Assembly: GCA_032209605.1 (NCBI GenBank)
Contig: JASFXZ010000007.1
Coordinates: 23,682,264 to 23,746,263, forward strand
Length of the DNA stretch: 64,000 nucleotides
Reading direction: 5' to 3'
DNA from: Mactromeris polynyma
Taxonomy: Eukaryota; Mollusca; Bivalvia; Venerida; Mactridae
The number at the start of each line of letters is the position of its first letter. Within the stretch, counting starts at the first letter, position 1. Shown in pieces: positions 35,301-49,700 of the stretch. A model generated the notes under the pieces. It did no database searches, was not told the DNA's origin, and saw nothing but the letters and a program-made list of their open reading frames with translations. Made by a program: the position numbers and the translations under genes.

Positions 35301-37513
35301 TCCCATGCATGTTTTTATACAAGAAACATCTCAGAAAGTAAACAACAATTATTTTAGAAATAGATATAACGCATGGAGGGATGCAAGCCAAACAAATATA
35401 ACTGCTTATTAATATACTTGCAGATAGACTTATGTTGCTTTCACCCTCTAACATTACCTAAGTATCTCAACTTTGTGAAAAAATATCAGCAGAATGCATA
35501 TATAAATTAGATGGAAAGTACTGCATAGTACCGATATATATTTACTTGACAAATATTTAATACTTGAATGTGTGAACTGATAACATTGGCAGTATTAATA
35601 TACAGCAGATATAATGTACACTGTACAATCATTTATTATTATCATCAATTATTCATAGTCAACAGATTCAGACAGCAAGGTACTGAAAACCACTCCACCA
35701 AGGAAACCAATATTTAACAATACCACAAGCATTACATTGCAAGTTGTTTTAAATAAAGCTTTTGTTAACTGTACAGGTAAGGTATATATCAATAGAATAT
35801 TCACATTTATTGTTTTGTTGTTCATAATGCATAGTAAATAGAATTAGGCGGCAAAATTATCATAATTGGTAATACTTTATGATTATAATTTAATAAATGT
35901 ATATAACCTTCTAAACCTATCATTGCTGAAATAACTTTATACACACATATTGCTAGGATTCAGATTATAGCAAGAAGTTTAGACTGGAAATGTTAAGACA
36001 GCATGTTGATGTAATTTGGCAATAACGAATTTTGAGAGACATACAAAGATAACAATACATTTAATAGAACAGGCCAGAAATATATTACACAACACAAATA
36101 AAATTTTATCACATATATGTTGACTTCATTGAGAAACATTAAGCCAACACACACATTGCACATTGCCAGCATGAAAACAGAAAAACAAAGATAATGTACA
36201 CATAGGAGAATGATCCAATAAGAACAAGGATGAAAAATTATTCTGTGTCCTTTGAGAGTCATTCCAATATATCGTTTCAGTATTTCCAAAACCCCATAAC
36301 TTTTTTTTCGTCCTTTTGAGAAAAACAACTTTAAAGTTTTACTCTCCTGTAGTTTTGTTACATACAGGGTTATGGAAATGTGTTTTATTTAAGCTTAGTG
36401 CGTTCCGGAACAATATAGGTAGTACAGATAGAAAGAGCTTGGAAAGACTGTTTCAACGATACGTACTCAACACCGCCCAAAATTGAGTTACAGGGCTCTG
36501 AAAATAAGGCTATGATATGATACACAATGGACACAGAGAAATTGTACTAACTAATATTTTAACCAGTGATTTAATCACTGCTCCGAGTATGCAACCTTAG
36601 CTTTATACATCCTGATTATACTTACAACCGTCAATAATTGAGAATGCCAAACTATTTGACCTCATGCATTATAATTCATTCAATACAAGCAAATTAAAAT
36701 GTGCAATCTATTCACATCAAAGATACGACAACCTTTAAACAACAGAAATCGCCAACCAGCAAAATGTTGTCATTACACAGAAACACAACTGATTTATTGA
36801 TCTACTCCACTTTTATAAGAGGTATTAATGAAAATATGTAAAAAATCAACATTTAACTTCGTCCTTAAACAAACACTACAAGAATTTCATCAGAAAACCA
36901 AAAATGTATCTTCAAATTTTCTCTTCCTTGTTTATTGAATTTGACGCTATAAAATTTTCGGTATTTGTGCACCTGCTAACACGAATTGATGATGTTTTAC
37001 GCAATTTTCGGATGTTAAAAGTTAGGACGAAACATGTCATCGTAAACATCGAATCGATTCGTATCCCGCCTGAAATGGGTTAATCAATCAGTTGAACATT
37101 TATTTCCTAAATCTTCAAATACATGAAAAAAATCATAAAGTAAACATGTGTATTTCTTTTTGTGGAGAGTACAAATTCCAAATAAAAATTAACAAAAATC
37201 ACTTCCCAAATAGACAGGGTCACAACAGCATGTAAGTTATAGAGTGTAAAAAAACAACAGCGAATGAATCAAAAGCACAGAAAAAGAAGCAGACAGGTAC
37301 ATGTATTAAGATTGATTGAGATGAAAAAGTAAATCTTAAAAACAGATACAACATAAGGTAACAACATATCCAATGTATCATTTTTTATGCACACATCTGA
37401 ATACTTTAATCAAAGATTACGGATAACTTTCCAAAGATGAAATATAATGAAATTAAAAAACGACAACAAAAAACTGATAAAAATCTCCCTGTTACAATCA
37501 CAAAGAGTCAAGA
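32371..37513. other. gene-free region between convergent eIF4G2 and DNMBP
   Basis: About 5 kb, strongly AT-rich. It presumably includes the 3' UTR of DNMBP on the minus strand. A SINE-like block lies at 34560-34745. I see nothing else that I can support. Confidence 0.4.
34560..34745 (+). repeat. tRNA-derived SINE-like repeat
   Basis: A B-box-like GTCAGCTCCAATCC and the downstream body ('ccagccatgagtgatattcc', 'gatcttcacaatgctgac', 'gcacgagtactg') are similar in order to 46095-46235. The A-box region is diverged. Confidence 0.4.
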
Positions 37514-37711
37514 TTACGTCGGTCCTCCATGTGAATCCATTCTATGTAGATAAGCAGCAGGCGCATAACCAAACTTTCCGTCCGCTTCAACGTACCACCA
37601 TTCTGGGTTGCCCTCTCGGTCATGCATGGTGATCACTGTGACGACTTGATGTTCGAATAAGCTCACTTCATTCTCATTGCGTGCATCGAAAGCAAACTCT
37701 GCGTAATATAA
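37514..37711 (-). CDS. DNMBP: DNMBP last exon: C-terminal SH3 domain
   Basis: [20 protein letters not shown], then [20 protein letters not shown] and a short tail ending at TAA 37514-37516. A full SH3 in one exon: ALYDY-like FAFDA, the WW of the ligand face, and GYAPAAYL. In Tuba this end binds N-WASP/Ena-type actin regulators; that is family knowledge. Confidence 0.93.
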   Translation of the reverse strand, partial: LYYAEFAFDARNENEVSLFEHQVVTVITMHDREGNPEWWYVEADGKFGYAPAAYLHRMDSHGGPT

Positions 37712-40700
37712 CTGAAACAGAAAAAACAACTTTACTCAAAACAAACATGACATTTAAAGGACCTTGACATTTTAAAGGACCTTGACATTTCTAATCAACA
37801 AGAAAAAATATATTTATAGAAAAAATACCAAGTTTAATGGTACTTACAATTTGACAATATTTCATGCAAAGTTGAAGACAGAAAATGTACAGAAAAAGAC
37901 AATTTATGAAACATACAACTGCTGTCCATTTTCTAACATTACAAAAAATCAAGTGTGCATCTATAAAGCTGATTTTTGTGAGCAAGACACACTCATCCTC
38001 AACATCATTACCAGAAAACGCTGCTGGACATTAGAAATATATCAAAGGGAGGAATCTACACATGTCCGTCTGCACATGAACAAAGGAGATAAGACTGGTT
38101 TCATATCCATCCCACAATAGACCAACCATTTCTCTTTCATGTGTTAAATAACTTGAACTGATATTATTTCATATTTGTGGTTTCTGGTGAATGGTGGAAT
38201 TAAGCGAGGTAACAATACAAGACAAACAATAGATGTCTGAAGTTGTTGCAGGCTTTGCTTTAATTTTTCAGAGCACTATCCAGTTGGGCTAGCCCTCAGT
38301 TATTTCTGCTAGCCCGAAATCGAAGTCTCGAACTTCGGGCAAATGGGTTATCATGAAGACTTATGTTGTTTAACAATTGACACAGTCATAAACAATGATT
38401 AACTGACTTTAACAAGCATGTCCCGTAAATAGAGATCTTGAGAGATTTACAAACATTCCTACAAAAATTACACATTCTAGCATTGTCATAAACTCGTCAA
38501 TAAATACAAAATTAATTAAATTTTAATTAATACTGTCTTTAAATGGTTAAACGTTTCTGACCCCAGACTTAGCATTACAACTACATGACCAATTAACATA
38601 GCTACATTACAAGTAATACAGTTTCATGATAGCAAAATACATAGCAGACCATAGGCAAGCGTAGCATATTGGAAAGGGAAGGATTTTATATACCAGTATA
38701 TGTATCCTTGGATAAGCATTCTATCACTACAGTGTCTATTATAATTTTAATGTTTTGCAGTGTATTACAAATACAATAATATAACACTGCATTACTTACA
38801 ACTATAATTATAGTTCAATGATACATCAGGCTAATTACTGAATAATCAGATATTTATGTGAGGTTGAAATTTCGCAAATTTAAACTGTCATGTCAAGTTT
38901 GCTAGTTTCTATTTTAAGATTTTCCATTGAGTAAATATATCAATTGTAAATGAAAAAAACGCCAAAAATTTATCATTATTAGCAGCAGTCTACCTAAATC
39001 TAGAACTCGTGCTTAGTAAAATTTTATTATTTTGCGTTTTTTTTAATAAGTTATTTAGCAAATATGAAACAAAGGAATAACAGTTAAAAAATTATTCAGC
39101 AAAGTATACAAAATGTTCTTATCTAATTTTTTCACTTAAGGTAAGCGATTTTCTCCTTATATTTTAAGGAATGCTAAACCTTCCTTATCTTATAAGAAAA
39201 TCTTAAGTTGTAGAATCGCCGCCATTTTCTTAACGAGTGAACAGCACAATTTAATGTCAACAAAGTCAGATTTATGATAAATAAAGAAGTTAAAACTACA
39301 CTACATGATACTGCTGAATAAAGTAAAATAAAAATCAGCAGAAAAAGCAAATAACAGAAATCTCGACCTTATAGTCGACTTAATTGTCGATAAATTCAGA
39401 AATAACAGAAGTAAATTCGTGGCAAATGTATTATGCTATAATATGATCGTCTGCCAATGAAAATGGGACAGTCCAGCTGGTCGCAATGAGCGCTTCCACG
39501 TGGATAATGGAACATTCCTGAATTGAAATGGACTGAACCAAAAAGATTATGGAAAAGGGAAAGAAAGTTGAAATACATCGCCCTGAAGAAAGATTGGAAC
39601 AGACATTTGAGTTCAATTGGAAGTTCCAATTACCTTCTTTAGGGGTTACAGGATAGACATAATACACTGACTATATTACTCTGAATAACAGTATTTATAC
39701 TTACTGCTGGTAACTTCGGTGGCTTAACAAGAAAATACGAATACAAGTTACACTAAGATGCAAACCTAAGCAGAAAGTTGTGCAAGGCAAAAATCATTCA
39801 AATATCAAGGAGAGAGCAATTATGGTCTCAAATATAAACATGAATCTGGCTTTATTTGGAGTACATAATTATATTTTATTTTCGATTTCTTTGAAACTAT
39901 AAAAAACTAAACAAAATTTTGTCCAGTAGAAAGCTTTGATGATACAAAATCATGTGATTAACAGATTTGAATTAAATGTTTGATAAATAATGTTTTTACC
40001 ACAACTTTGTTCTAGAGTACGAATTTAGAAACATTATCTTGCCAAGATTGTTGAACTAGCACAAAAATGGACGTCAAAACCCATGAAACTTATCAAAGCA
40101 TAATCTGAGTTTCCAAAATTATATAAAAAATTGCTTACAGTTATAACACATTCATCAAATTTAGTATAAATTATTTTGATGTTAAAGTATCAGGCTTTGG
40201 GAAACTACAGACTGGACAGAAAATGTTCAATCACAGTGAAATACATGAAGCAAAATCTGACATGCCTACCAGTCAGTGAGAGATGCATTCTACATGCTTA
40301 TAAAATTCTATATGAAGTAATAACAAGACTACACCACCAATTAACCAACATGCAAGATGCTTCAACACAAAATGTAATAAAACAAGAAATATATTCATTA
40401 AAAAGTAGTTGAATTACATGAACAAACTTGTGTTGAAGACAATTTCCACATGTATGAGGGGTGTCCCGGAAGTATGTAGACTTTTACTATTACTTACAAA
40501 CTTGGTATGATATTGACAAATAAATTTATGTTAGTTACTATGAAGATAGAAAAAATAAAGTTTTCTGGATATAAGTTAGGAAAACTTGCTATATTTAGAA
40601 AGATAAAAAGGTTATTATTCTGGGTAAATTTCATCAAAATCCAGACATGAATAAAAATATCATAGCACAAGTCTAAACTATTCTGGAACACCCCCTTGTT

Positions 40701-43700
40701 TGTTTTACAATTGAGGCAAAACACTCGTTGAATTCTGGTAATCAAAGTTACAAAATGTACAGATATACTGTATAAGTGGACTAGTCAAAAGAGAATTGTG
40801 ATAATTTTGAGGTTATTGTGTAGAATGCACATCCTTTACAATATGTAGTTTCATTTATTGTTCTCTTGATGTTTCTTTTGGGACAATATGTTATTTATAA
40901 GATGACAATCAAAGCATCAGCTACACTGTGCACATCTAAAAACATACTTCTGTGAACATGGAAAATTCTGTGAACATGGAAAATTATGGCGGGAGATCTT
41001 TTCATGAATTTCATAAATTCATGAAATTCGCAAACAATTATGGGTTGCAAGGTATACTGTATGATATTTCTAAACCTTAAGATTCCCAAATTAAATTTAT
41101 TTAATTAAACTGTCTTGACACTTCACAGACTGAAGATATTGTACATATACTGTTACATTGAACAGAAGTATAAGTGTTACATAAGCAGCCTGGAGACAAT
41201 TTTCTTGACAAAAAACTGGTATCTACTCAAGTTCATGTGCTTTGATAACCTGATACAAGGGTGACACACACAAAACCTCTCTATAAAGACCACAATGTGA
41301 CCCACTCAAAACCTCTCTATAAAGACAACAATGTGACCCACACAAAACCTCTCTATAAAAACCACACTGTGACCCACTCAAAACCTCTCTATAAAAACCA
41401 CACTGTGACCCACTCAAAACATCTCTATAAAAACCACACTGTGACCCACTCAAAACAGCTCTATAAAGACCACAATGTGACCCACACAAAACCTCTCTAT
41501 AAAAACCACAATGTGACCCACACAAAACCTCTCTATAAAAACCACAATGTGACCCACTCAAAACCTCTCTATAAAGACCACAATGTGACCCACTCAAAAC
41601 ATCTCTATAAAAACCACACTGTGACCCACTCAAAACCTCTCTATAAAAACCACACTGTGACGCACTCAAAACCTCTCTATAAAGACCACAATGTGACCCA
41701 CTCAAAACATCTCTATAAAAACCACACTGTGACCCACTCAAAACATCTCTATAAAAACCACAATGTGACCCACTCAAAACATCTCTATAAAGACCACAAT
41801 GTGACCCACTCAAAACATCTCTATAAAAACCACACTGTGACCCACTCAAAACCTCTCTATAAAAACCACAATGTGACCCACTCAAAACATCTCTATAAAA
41901 ACCACACTGCGACCCACTCAAAACCTCTCTATAAAAACCACACTGTGACCCACTCAAAACCTCTCTATAAAAACCACAATGTGACCCACTCAAAACATCT
42001 CTATAAAAACCACACTGTGACCCACTCAAAACCTCTCTATAAAGACCACAATGTGACCCACTCAAAACCTCTCTATAAAAACCACACTGTGACGCACACA
42101 AAACCTCTCTATAAAGACCACAATGTGACCCACACAAAACATCTCTATAAAAACCACAATGTGACCCACTCAAAACATCTCTATAAAAACCACACTGTGA
42201 CGCACACAAAACCTCTCTATAAAGACCACAATGTGACCCACACAAAACATCTCTATAAAAACCACAATGTGACCCACACAAAACATCTCTATAAAAACCA
42301 CAATGTGACCCACACAAAACATCTCTATAAAGACCACAATGTGACCCACACAAAACATCTCTATAAAGACCACAATGTGACCCACTCAAAACATCTCTAT
42401 AAAGACCACAATGTGACCCACTCAAAACATCTCTATAAAAACCACAATGTGACCCACACAAAACATCTCTATAAAGACCACAATGTGACCCACACAAAAC
42501 ATCTCTATAAAAACCACACTGTGACCCACACAAAACATCTCTATAAAGACCACAATGTGACCCACACAAAACATCTCTATAAAAACCACACTGTGACCCA
42601 CTCAAAACCTCTCTATAAAACCACAATGTGACCCACTCAAAACATCTCTATAAAGACAACAATGTGACCCACTCAAAACATCTCTATAAAAACCACACTG
42701 TGACCCACTCAAAACCTCTCTATAAAAACCACACTGTGACGCACTCAAAACCTCTCTATAAAGACCACAATGTGACCCACTCAAAACATCTCTATAAAAA
42801 CCACACTGTGACCCACTCAAAACATCTCTATAAAAACCACAATGTGACCCACTCAAAACCTCTCTATAAAAACCACAATGTGACCCACTCAAAACCTCTC
42901 TATAAAGACCACAATGTGACCCACTCAAAACCTCTCTATAAAGACCACAATGTGACCCACTCAAAACCTCTATATAAAGACCACAATGTGACCCACACAA
43001 AACATCTCTATAAAAACCACACTGTGACCCACTCAAAACATCTCTATAAAAACCACACTGTGACCCACTCAAAACCTCTCTATAAAGACCACAATGTGAC
43101 CCACTCAAAACATCTCTATAAAAACCACAATGTGACCCACTCAAAACATCTCTATAAAAACCACAATGTGACCCACTCAAAACATCTCTATAAAAACCAC
43201 AATGTGACCCACTCAAAACATCTCTATAAAAACCACACTGTGACCCACTCTAAACCTCTCTATAAAAACCACAATGTGACCCACTCAAAACCTCTCTATA
43301 AAGACCACAATGTGACCCACACAAAACCTCTCTATAAAGACAACAATGTGACCCACTCAAAACATCTCTATAAAAACCACACTGTGACCCACTCAAAACC
43401 TCTCTATAAAAACCACACTGTGACGCACTCAAAACCTCTCTATAAAGACCACAATGTGACCCACTCAAAACATCTCTATAAAAACCACACTGTGACCCAC
43501 TCAAAACATCTCTATAAAAACCACAATGTGACCCACTCAAAACCTCTCTATAAAAACCACAATGTGACCCACTCAAAACCTCTCTATAAAGACCACACTG
43601 AGATAATGGAAAACCAAAAACTTTGTTGACAAATTGTCAGTTTTGCACTTAGCTATTTTAATTACAGTAAAACCTCAACAATAAGACCACCCTTGGGACC

Positions 43701-46700
43701 ATGGTCTTAATATTGAGGTGGTCTTAATAATGAGGTGGTCTTTAAGTGAGGTTTTATTGTACTTCTTTATCTAAATTGAATTATATTTTGGTAAATGCCA
43801 AAACCTCAAGATGATCTCTCTACACAAACCATTGTTAATTCTATTAAACTCAAACCAATGTAAATTCTGTATAATAGCAAAGCAAGTGAACAGTCCATCC
43901 CCGAGGAAGTCTCTAACACAGGTTCTAATGTTCATCTTTCACATTAAAGGTAATGAACACATTTTTACCTCTAATTCATCTTCAGCGTTGCCTGGTTCCT
44001 CAATGTCTGGCATCATTTCCTCATCTAGAGCAAAGTCCATGTCATCCACTTCCTGTACACTGTGTAATGCTGAACTCTGTAGACCTACAAAATATAAAGT
44101 TCTAACATTTCAATGACTGACATCCTTGGAGGCCTCAATGAAAATAAAGGGTTTTTATAAAGGTTGCAATTTAGAAGATTTTAGCGTCACTTCTATAAAA
44201 ATCAAGAGCAACTAAGCTGTATTTTTGACCATCTAATTTGATGGATTGATGTGGCGAAGTCGGACCCAAAGTGTGCCGCCACGTGGGGACAATGGTGTCC
44301 TGTCTTGACAATTGGACTCTGCCTTAACAAATACTCAAGATGATACATGTAAAGTGGTATCACAAGGCTGCAGTTCTCACAAGTAAATAGTACAATATAA
44401 ATGTAACATTCATTGCTCCAAAAAGCGTGGTAAAATGAGTGAAAAAAACCCCAAAGGTTTGGAGAGTGAATTACAATCACTATTTGAGCGCCTCTGTACA
44501 ATTTCCAACCTCTTATTTAATTGATGTCATTTCCAGAAACATCACCTGTGACGTCACCACATACTGTACTATTGACAATAAGCAATATTTGCCCTATATG
44601 GCAAGATGAAAACGACGTGACCATATGGAGTAAATATTGTTTCCTGCTTGCACATAGTGACATCACATATTGCATTTTCTTGAAATGACGTCACTTACAA
44701 AAGAGGTTGTAAAGCCCAAAGCAGGGTTCATTTGTTGATATTTTAGTTCTACTTTTGATTTAGACCATCAATATTTTACCATGACAGACAAGTCCCTGTT
44801 AGTTTACCATTTTCAAATACATTTATAAAATAGAGGGACTCATTTGTATCTAAAATTTGGTAGATAATGAAGATTTCATGCCTGATTAAACGCATTACTT
44901 CAGTCAGCTCTTTTTGAAATTGAACAAGTGATTTGAACACTCGTTGAGGTATAGTATGTTATAGTTCAAGGCAAATCAAACAATATGCAGTAAAACTTGC
45001 TGATACAAAACACTGATATATAGAAATCTTGGATATCAGGAACACATTTTAAACCCCTAAATGTGAATTTAGCATTCCAGTCATTATGAATATAGCAAAC
45101 AACTGATATAAAGAACAGTCTGTTTAATGTCCCAGATGTGTTCTCTATAAATACATTTTAATATACTTAATGACGTTACCAGGGCTGGGTTGATTTGGTG
45201 AGTGACTAGGAGCCGACAGATTTGGGGAAACATTCCCAGCCGATCCATGTGGTTGTAACAACTGTCCACTACCCATTGACAACGGTCGCGGAGGTGTGGC
45301 TTCATACACTGTCAATACTTTCCTTGGAGCAAACCCTTTTTTCGCTAAAACAATACAGAAACTATGTCACAAAACAGATACATAACAATAAATTGTACCT
45401 TCTTTTCACATAACATACAATGTATCAGCTTAGCCAACAAGGTTATCATAGAGCAGTCATTATGCAGCATAACTCTTTGTTTAAAGCAACTTTTTTAAAG
45501 TCAAAAAGTGTTTAACGTTAAGCAAGTTCTGAATGAAAAGAACACAATTTGTTTTTCAAAATCAAGAGAATCTTGGCCCCTAAATACATCCACAGATACA
45601 TCACAAACATAGCAAAATACAAAGCATGTTTTACCTCCGTTGTCGACAAACCATCTCTCCTTGTTGCCCATTGGATCTTTCTCCACAATCACACCGACTA
45701 CATCACCCTCACATAATGATATATCTAATGCATCCATGGCAACATGCGTCTCTATGACACGGAACAACTTTGCTTGAGGATATTGCTGAGTGACAAAGAT
45801 TCGTTGACTATCAATCTGCTTGGTTGCTTCAGTCTGACAAAGAAATTATAACCAAATGTCACATATGAAAACGTCACGAAAGGTTGGGTTAGACCAGTAT
45901 GACACTAACAAATTCAGTCCAGTATACAGTGTTAATCCAACTCTCAAATACTTCCATTTTACATTTTGTCAAAAATGGAATTGAATAATAATTTCTAATG
46001 GAATTTTATGCCAACATTTTTTTGTATCAATTTTTTTGCAAATCTAAATATTAATCAACAGGTATTTATTTATCTTAGAAGACAAATGGGGAGAAGTAAA
46101 GTGATTTAGGGGTAGAGCGCCGTACTCCTGATCTAAGGTGGTGGATTTCAATCCTGCCATGGACAAATTTCCTATGTGATCTTGATAATTCTTAAGTAAG
46201 GACGCAGGTACTGGTAAGTAACACAGAAAGCAGCATACAGAGTAAGGTATGTAAGTCTTATGAACTTTTTTCACAATCAGTGCAATATAAATTTCGAGTT
46301 TATATGAACGAAAGAAACAAAAACAGCGTAAAATAATAAAATTTCATTACTGTTCGCAACATAGAGGGATCTAATGACATTCGTTTATTCTTCTTCTCCT
46401 GTTTCTGGTCAGCAACTCTGGGTGAGAATGACCTTGGCATGAAGCTCAACATGGCCAGTCTGTCCACAATCAGTGTATGTTTGATGTTGAATTGTTCTAT
46501 AATACACTCATCATGCAATACTTCAACCTGTATTAGTAAAACAGTGGACACAATAAGATACTTCAAATACGGGCCATATTTCAAAACCGATTATTTATAA
46601 CTTGCAGGAATAAATACAATGGTTTCTGTTGCCATCTGACTTAAGTAGTAACAAGAATTATCTTTAAAAAAAGATGGTCGGCGCAATTTGAAGGTTACAA

Positions 46701-49700
46701 TTTGTTGTGCAACATAAAAAACGCTGAGAAGATACAATTGCTGGTCACTTCCGATTCAAAATGGATTTCAGTAAATTCACCGAAATTTCAGTGGATTTCG
46801 GTAAGGTAATGTACCCTTTATAGAAAGGATAACCAATCTGCAACAATGTTACAAACATTTTTCGGTTGAAGAGAAATTGCCTTGGTGGTTAACATAAGAT
46901 TTGATTGGTTTACACAACACTGATATGCAAATAGCAAAAGTAGGCTGCGCCGAAAAAAATGATTTAAAAATATTTAGAAGAAAGTTACAACTGGTAGTGA
47001 GTTGATACTTCAATGTAAAATTATACTTGGGATTTATTGAACTTAACATTCGTAATTTACTTCTGCAAAAATGATGGTTCTGGAATCAATTGTGGCAAGG
47101 TCCACATGTGGCCGGTGAGTAGCCATGACATTTAAAACCCGCAATGAAATTTTTTTCTTTCATTCTGTTCTTATAGTAATCTTACTATAAGAACAGAGTG
47201 AATTTTTTTTTTCATTGCGGGTTTTAAATGTCATGGCTACTCACCGGCCACCTGTGGCAAGGTCCTCAAAATATTATACTTTATGTTTGTAAATGATACA
47301 TGACCACAAAATGCAATTATTCCCACAATAACAATTACATACAACACCAGTTTTTGGGTTAGATATTGAAACAGCTTTTTTATTCATACCTTATAATAGT
47401 ATTATAAGGAAACAAAGATATGCAGGTATACAATAGACTTATATGTAACCAACATACATCTGTAGGGGGGATATGCAAAGTGAATAAAACCAGATAACAT
47501 CTTACGTAACATTTTGTTTGTTTGTTTCATCGGGTTTAACGCCGTTTCTCAACAATATTTCAGTTATATACGGCGGCCGGTTCACCTAACCAGTTTTTCC
47601 TGGACTGAATTCTTACCAGTACTAACTTACCCTTCCACAAGGAGCCGGCAACTTCTCCACATGTGGAGGAAAATCGACATTTTAGTCAAATTTTCATGGA
47701 AGGGTATGACCTGCCGCGACCGGGAATCAAACCCGGATAGGTAGCATTTTGAATAATTAAACTTACATTGAGCCGTATGTACATATCTTGCAATATTCGG
47801 TCATTGAATTCTCTCTGTGAACGTACAAATGAGCCGACACAATCTCTAAATAGCTGCGTGGCCAGGGTATACATCTTGGGTAACTCATCCAGCAGTTGTG
47901 CGTTCAATGCTTCATAATTCTGCTTAGCCATCTGTAATGTTTTTTCAAACGCCTGAAATAATGAAATGTCAGTTGAGAATAAGTGAAAAAGTTTCAAGTT
48001 GAAAAAACGAAGCATGGTTGTGCCTATAATTGTATTGATCAAATTTTAAATCAATGTAGAGTAGGCTTCAAATGAGCATCACCGCCACAACCAAATAGAG
48101 GTTTAATATGCACCAGTATGTCCATTTATGAACCCAATTCTGCCTACGACTCCCTCAGCTAGTAAATCAAGTAAATCAAATATATTTGCGTGGCCAATAC
48201 CTCTTGAATTGATGTTATCAGGTTGCGAGGTAAAATTTTTGTGAGTTTCTTTAAAATTTTGGAATAAAATTAGCACAACACTATTTAGCAAGCACTTATT
48301 TTCACGAATATAACAAACTCACCACAATAGTGAAAATGAACCCCTTACGAAAATTTCTGATTTTACAGAATTATCCACTATCTCAAGACGGTTGCTTGAT
48401 GTAAATGAAATAATCTACCAGGAAACTAAACTTGCGACTTGACAATTCAATAGCACCATCCATCCAAAGTAAAACTATTACATGTATAACACATTAGCAT
48501 CAACAAACAAAGATGAACAAAACTACTGTAATGCTGATGACAACATATACACCAACCTTATCATTCTGTGCCTTCCTCTTCATGTTGTCATAATCCAGTA
48601 ACTTATCATAACGTTTCTGTATTACTTTATTCGGACCTTCAAACATCTGCACCATTTGATTTAACGGTAGAATTACCAGTTCATCCACCTCCATTTGCTG
48701 CAAATAAACAATAAAAACTTTCTAAGAATTATGAGTCATCATGAGTTAAATATTCCTCATCTATCTACAACTAAATTTTTGGTTACATAATGACTTAATG
48801 TTGATAATTTCGAATCAATATATTATTGTTTCATGAATTGCTTCTCATTGACAAAACTTTCAATTAGAAATGGAACATACCAAACAATAAGTTATCTTAG
48901 TAATAAAACTTACGTAGATTTAACAAACTAGAAATAGACAAACAGTTATATTTTCAACAGTAATTAGAAATGGACAAAAGCACACCGTAAGTCACTAAAT
49001 TGCAAGTATACTTCAATTCTTGTAAGTTCAGCAATACACAGCAAACACAAGTTTTCTGAACACACTCTATGCTCAAAATAGTAAGGTATGACACTCGCAC
49101 ATGTTGCAATACTAACTCTTTGTTTGTCTAACATGTAGTACATATAGCATTGGAATCAAGGATAGGTTTGCATGACATGTTAACAGTAACAAAAGGGGCT
49201 CCTCAGCCAATTTGTAATAGTCTTATGCATATGACTTTATTTTTTATTAACTCCTTTAAAACATAGACACTTGTCTTAATTGATAGTACATGGTGTATAC
49301 TAGTATTGTACTGTGTTGCATTGTATGTTATATAACATGTATATCATCCACTGCTATGTTTATATGTAGTACAGTACTTTGATACCACTTCATATAGTTT
49401 ACAATGTTTTATTATTGTCATTATGTAGTCGGACAAATAGCTATTCATAGCTGATGTTATAAAATTTTATACCAATGCAGATTAAAAATATAATTTTGTA
49501 TCTTGTATCTAGCCATTCTCATCAAATCACTTGCCCTTCCCCTCAGTGGGTTCGAATCCCATCCAAGATGTATGTAAGGAAGCTGTCCAGCTGCTTGTGG
49601 AGGTCAGTGGTTGTACCCAAGTGCCATTCTATGACCAGAAGTTGGAAGGGAAACTTGGGGTCTTCCTTCAATCTAGTAGCTAGAAAAGTCATTAATAAAC

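Noticed and set aside
38275..38345. Third copy of the CAGGGCTCTAGAAAT element ('gggctagccc', 'cttcgggc')
   Set aside because: It has similar words but no matching termini or order, so it was not assigned.
41261..43629. Giant repeat ORFs on both strands as protein genes or a CRISPR-like array
   Set aside because: The repeat is contiguous with no spacers, lies inside an intron, and is open because the unit is 36 bp and lacks stops. No splice, promoter or homology support.
44985..45165. Another pogo-like MITE beginning CAGTAAAACTTGCTGATA
   Set aside because: The left end is suggestive, but no matching right terminus or TA flank could be found.
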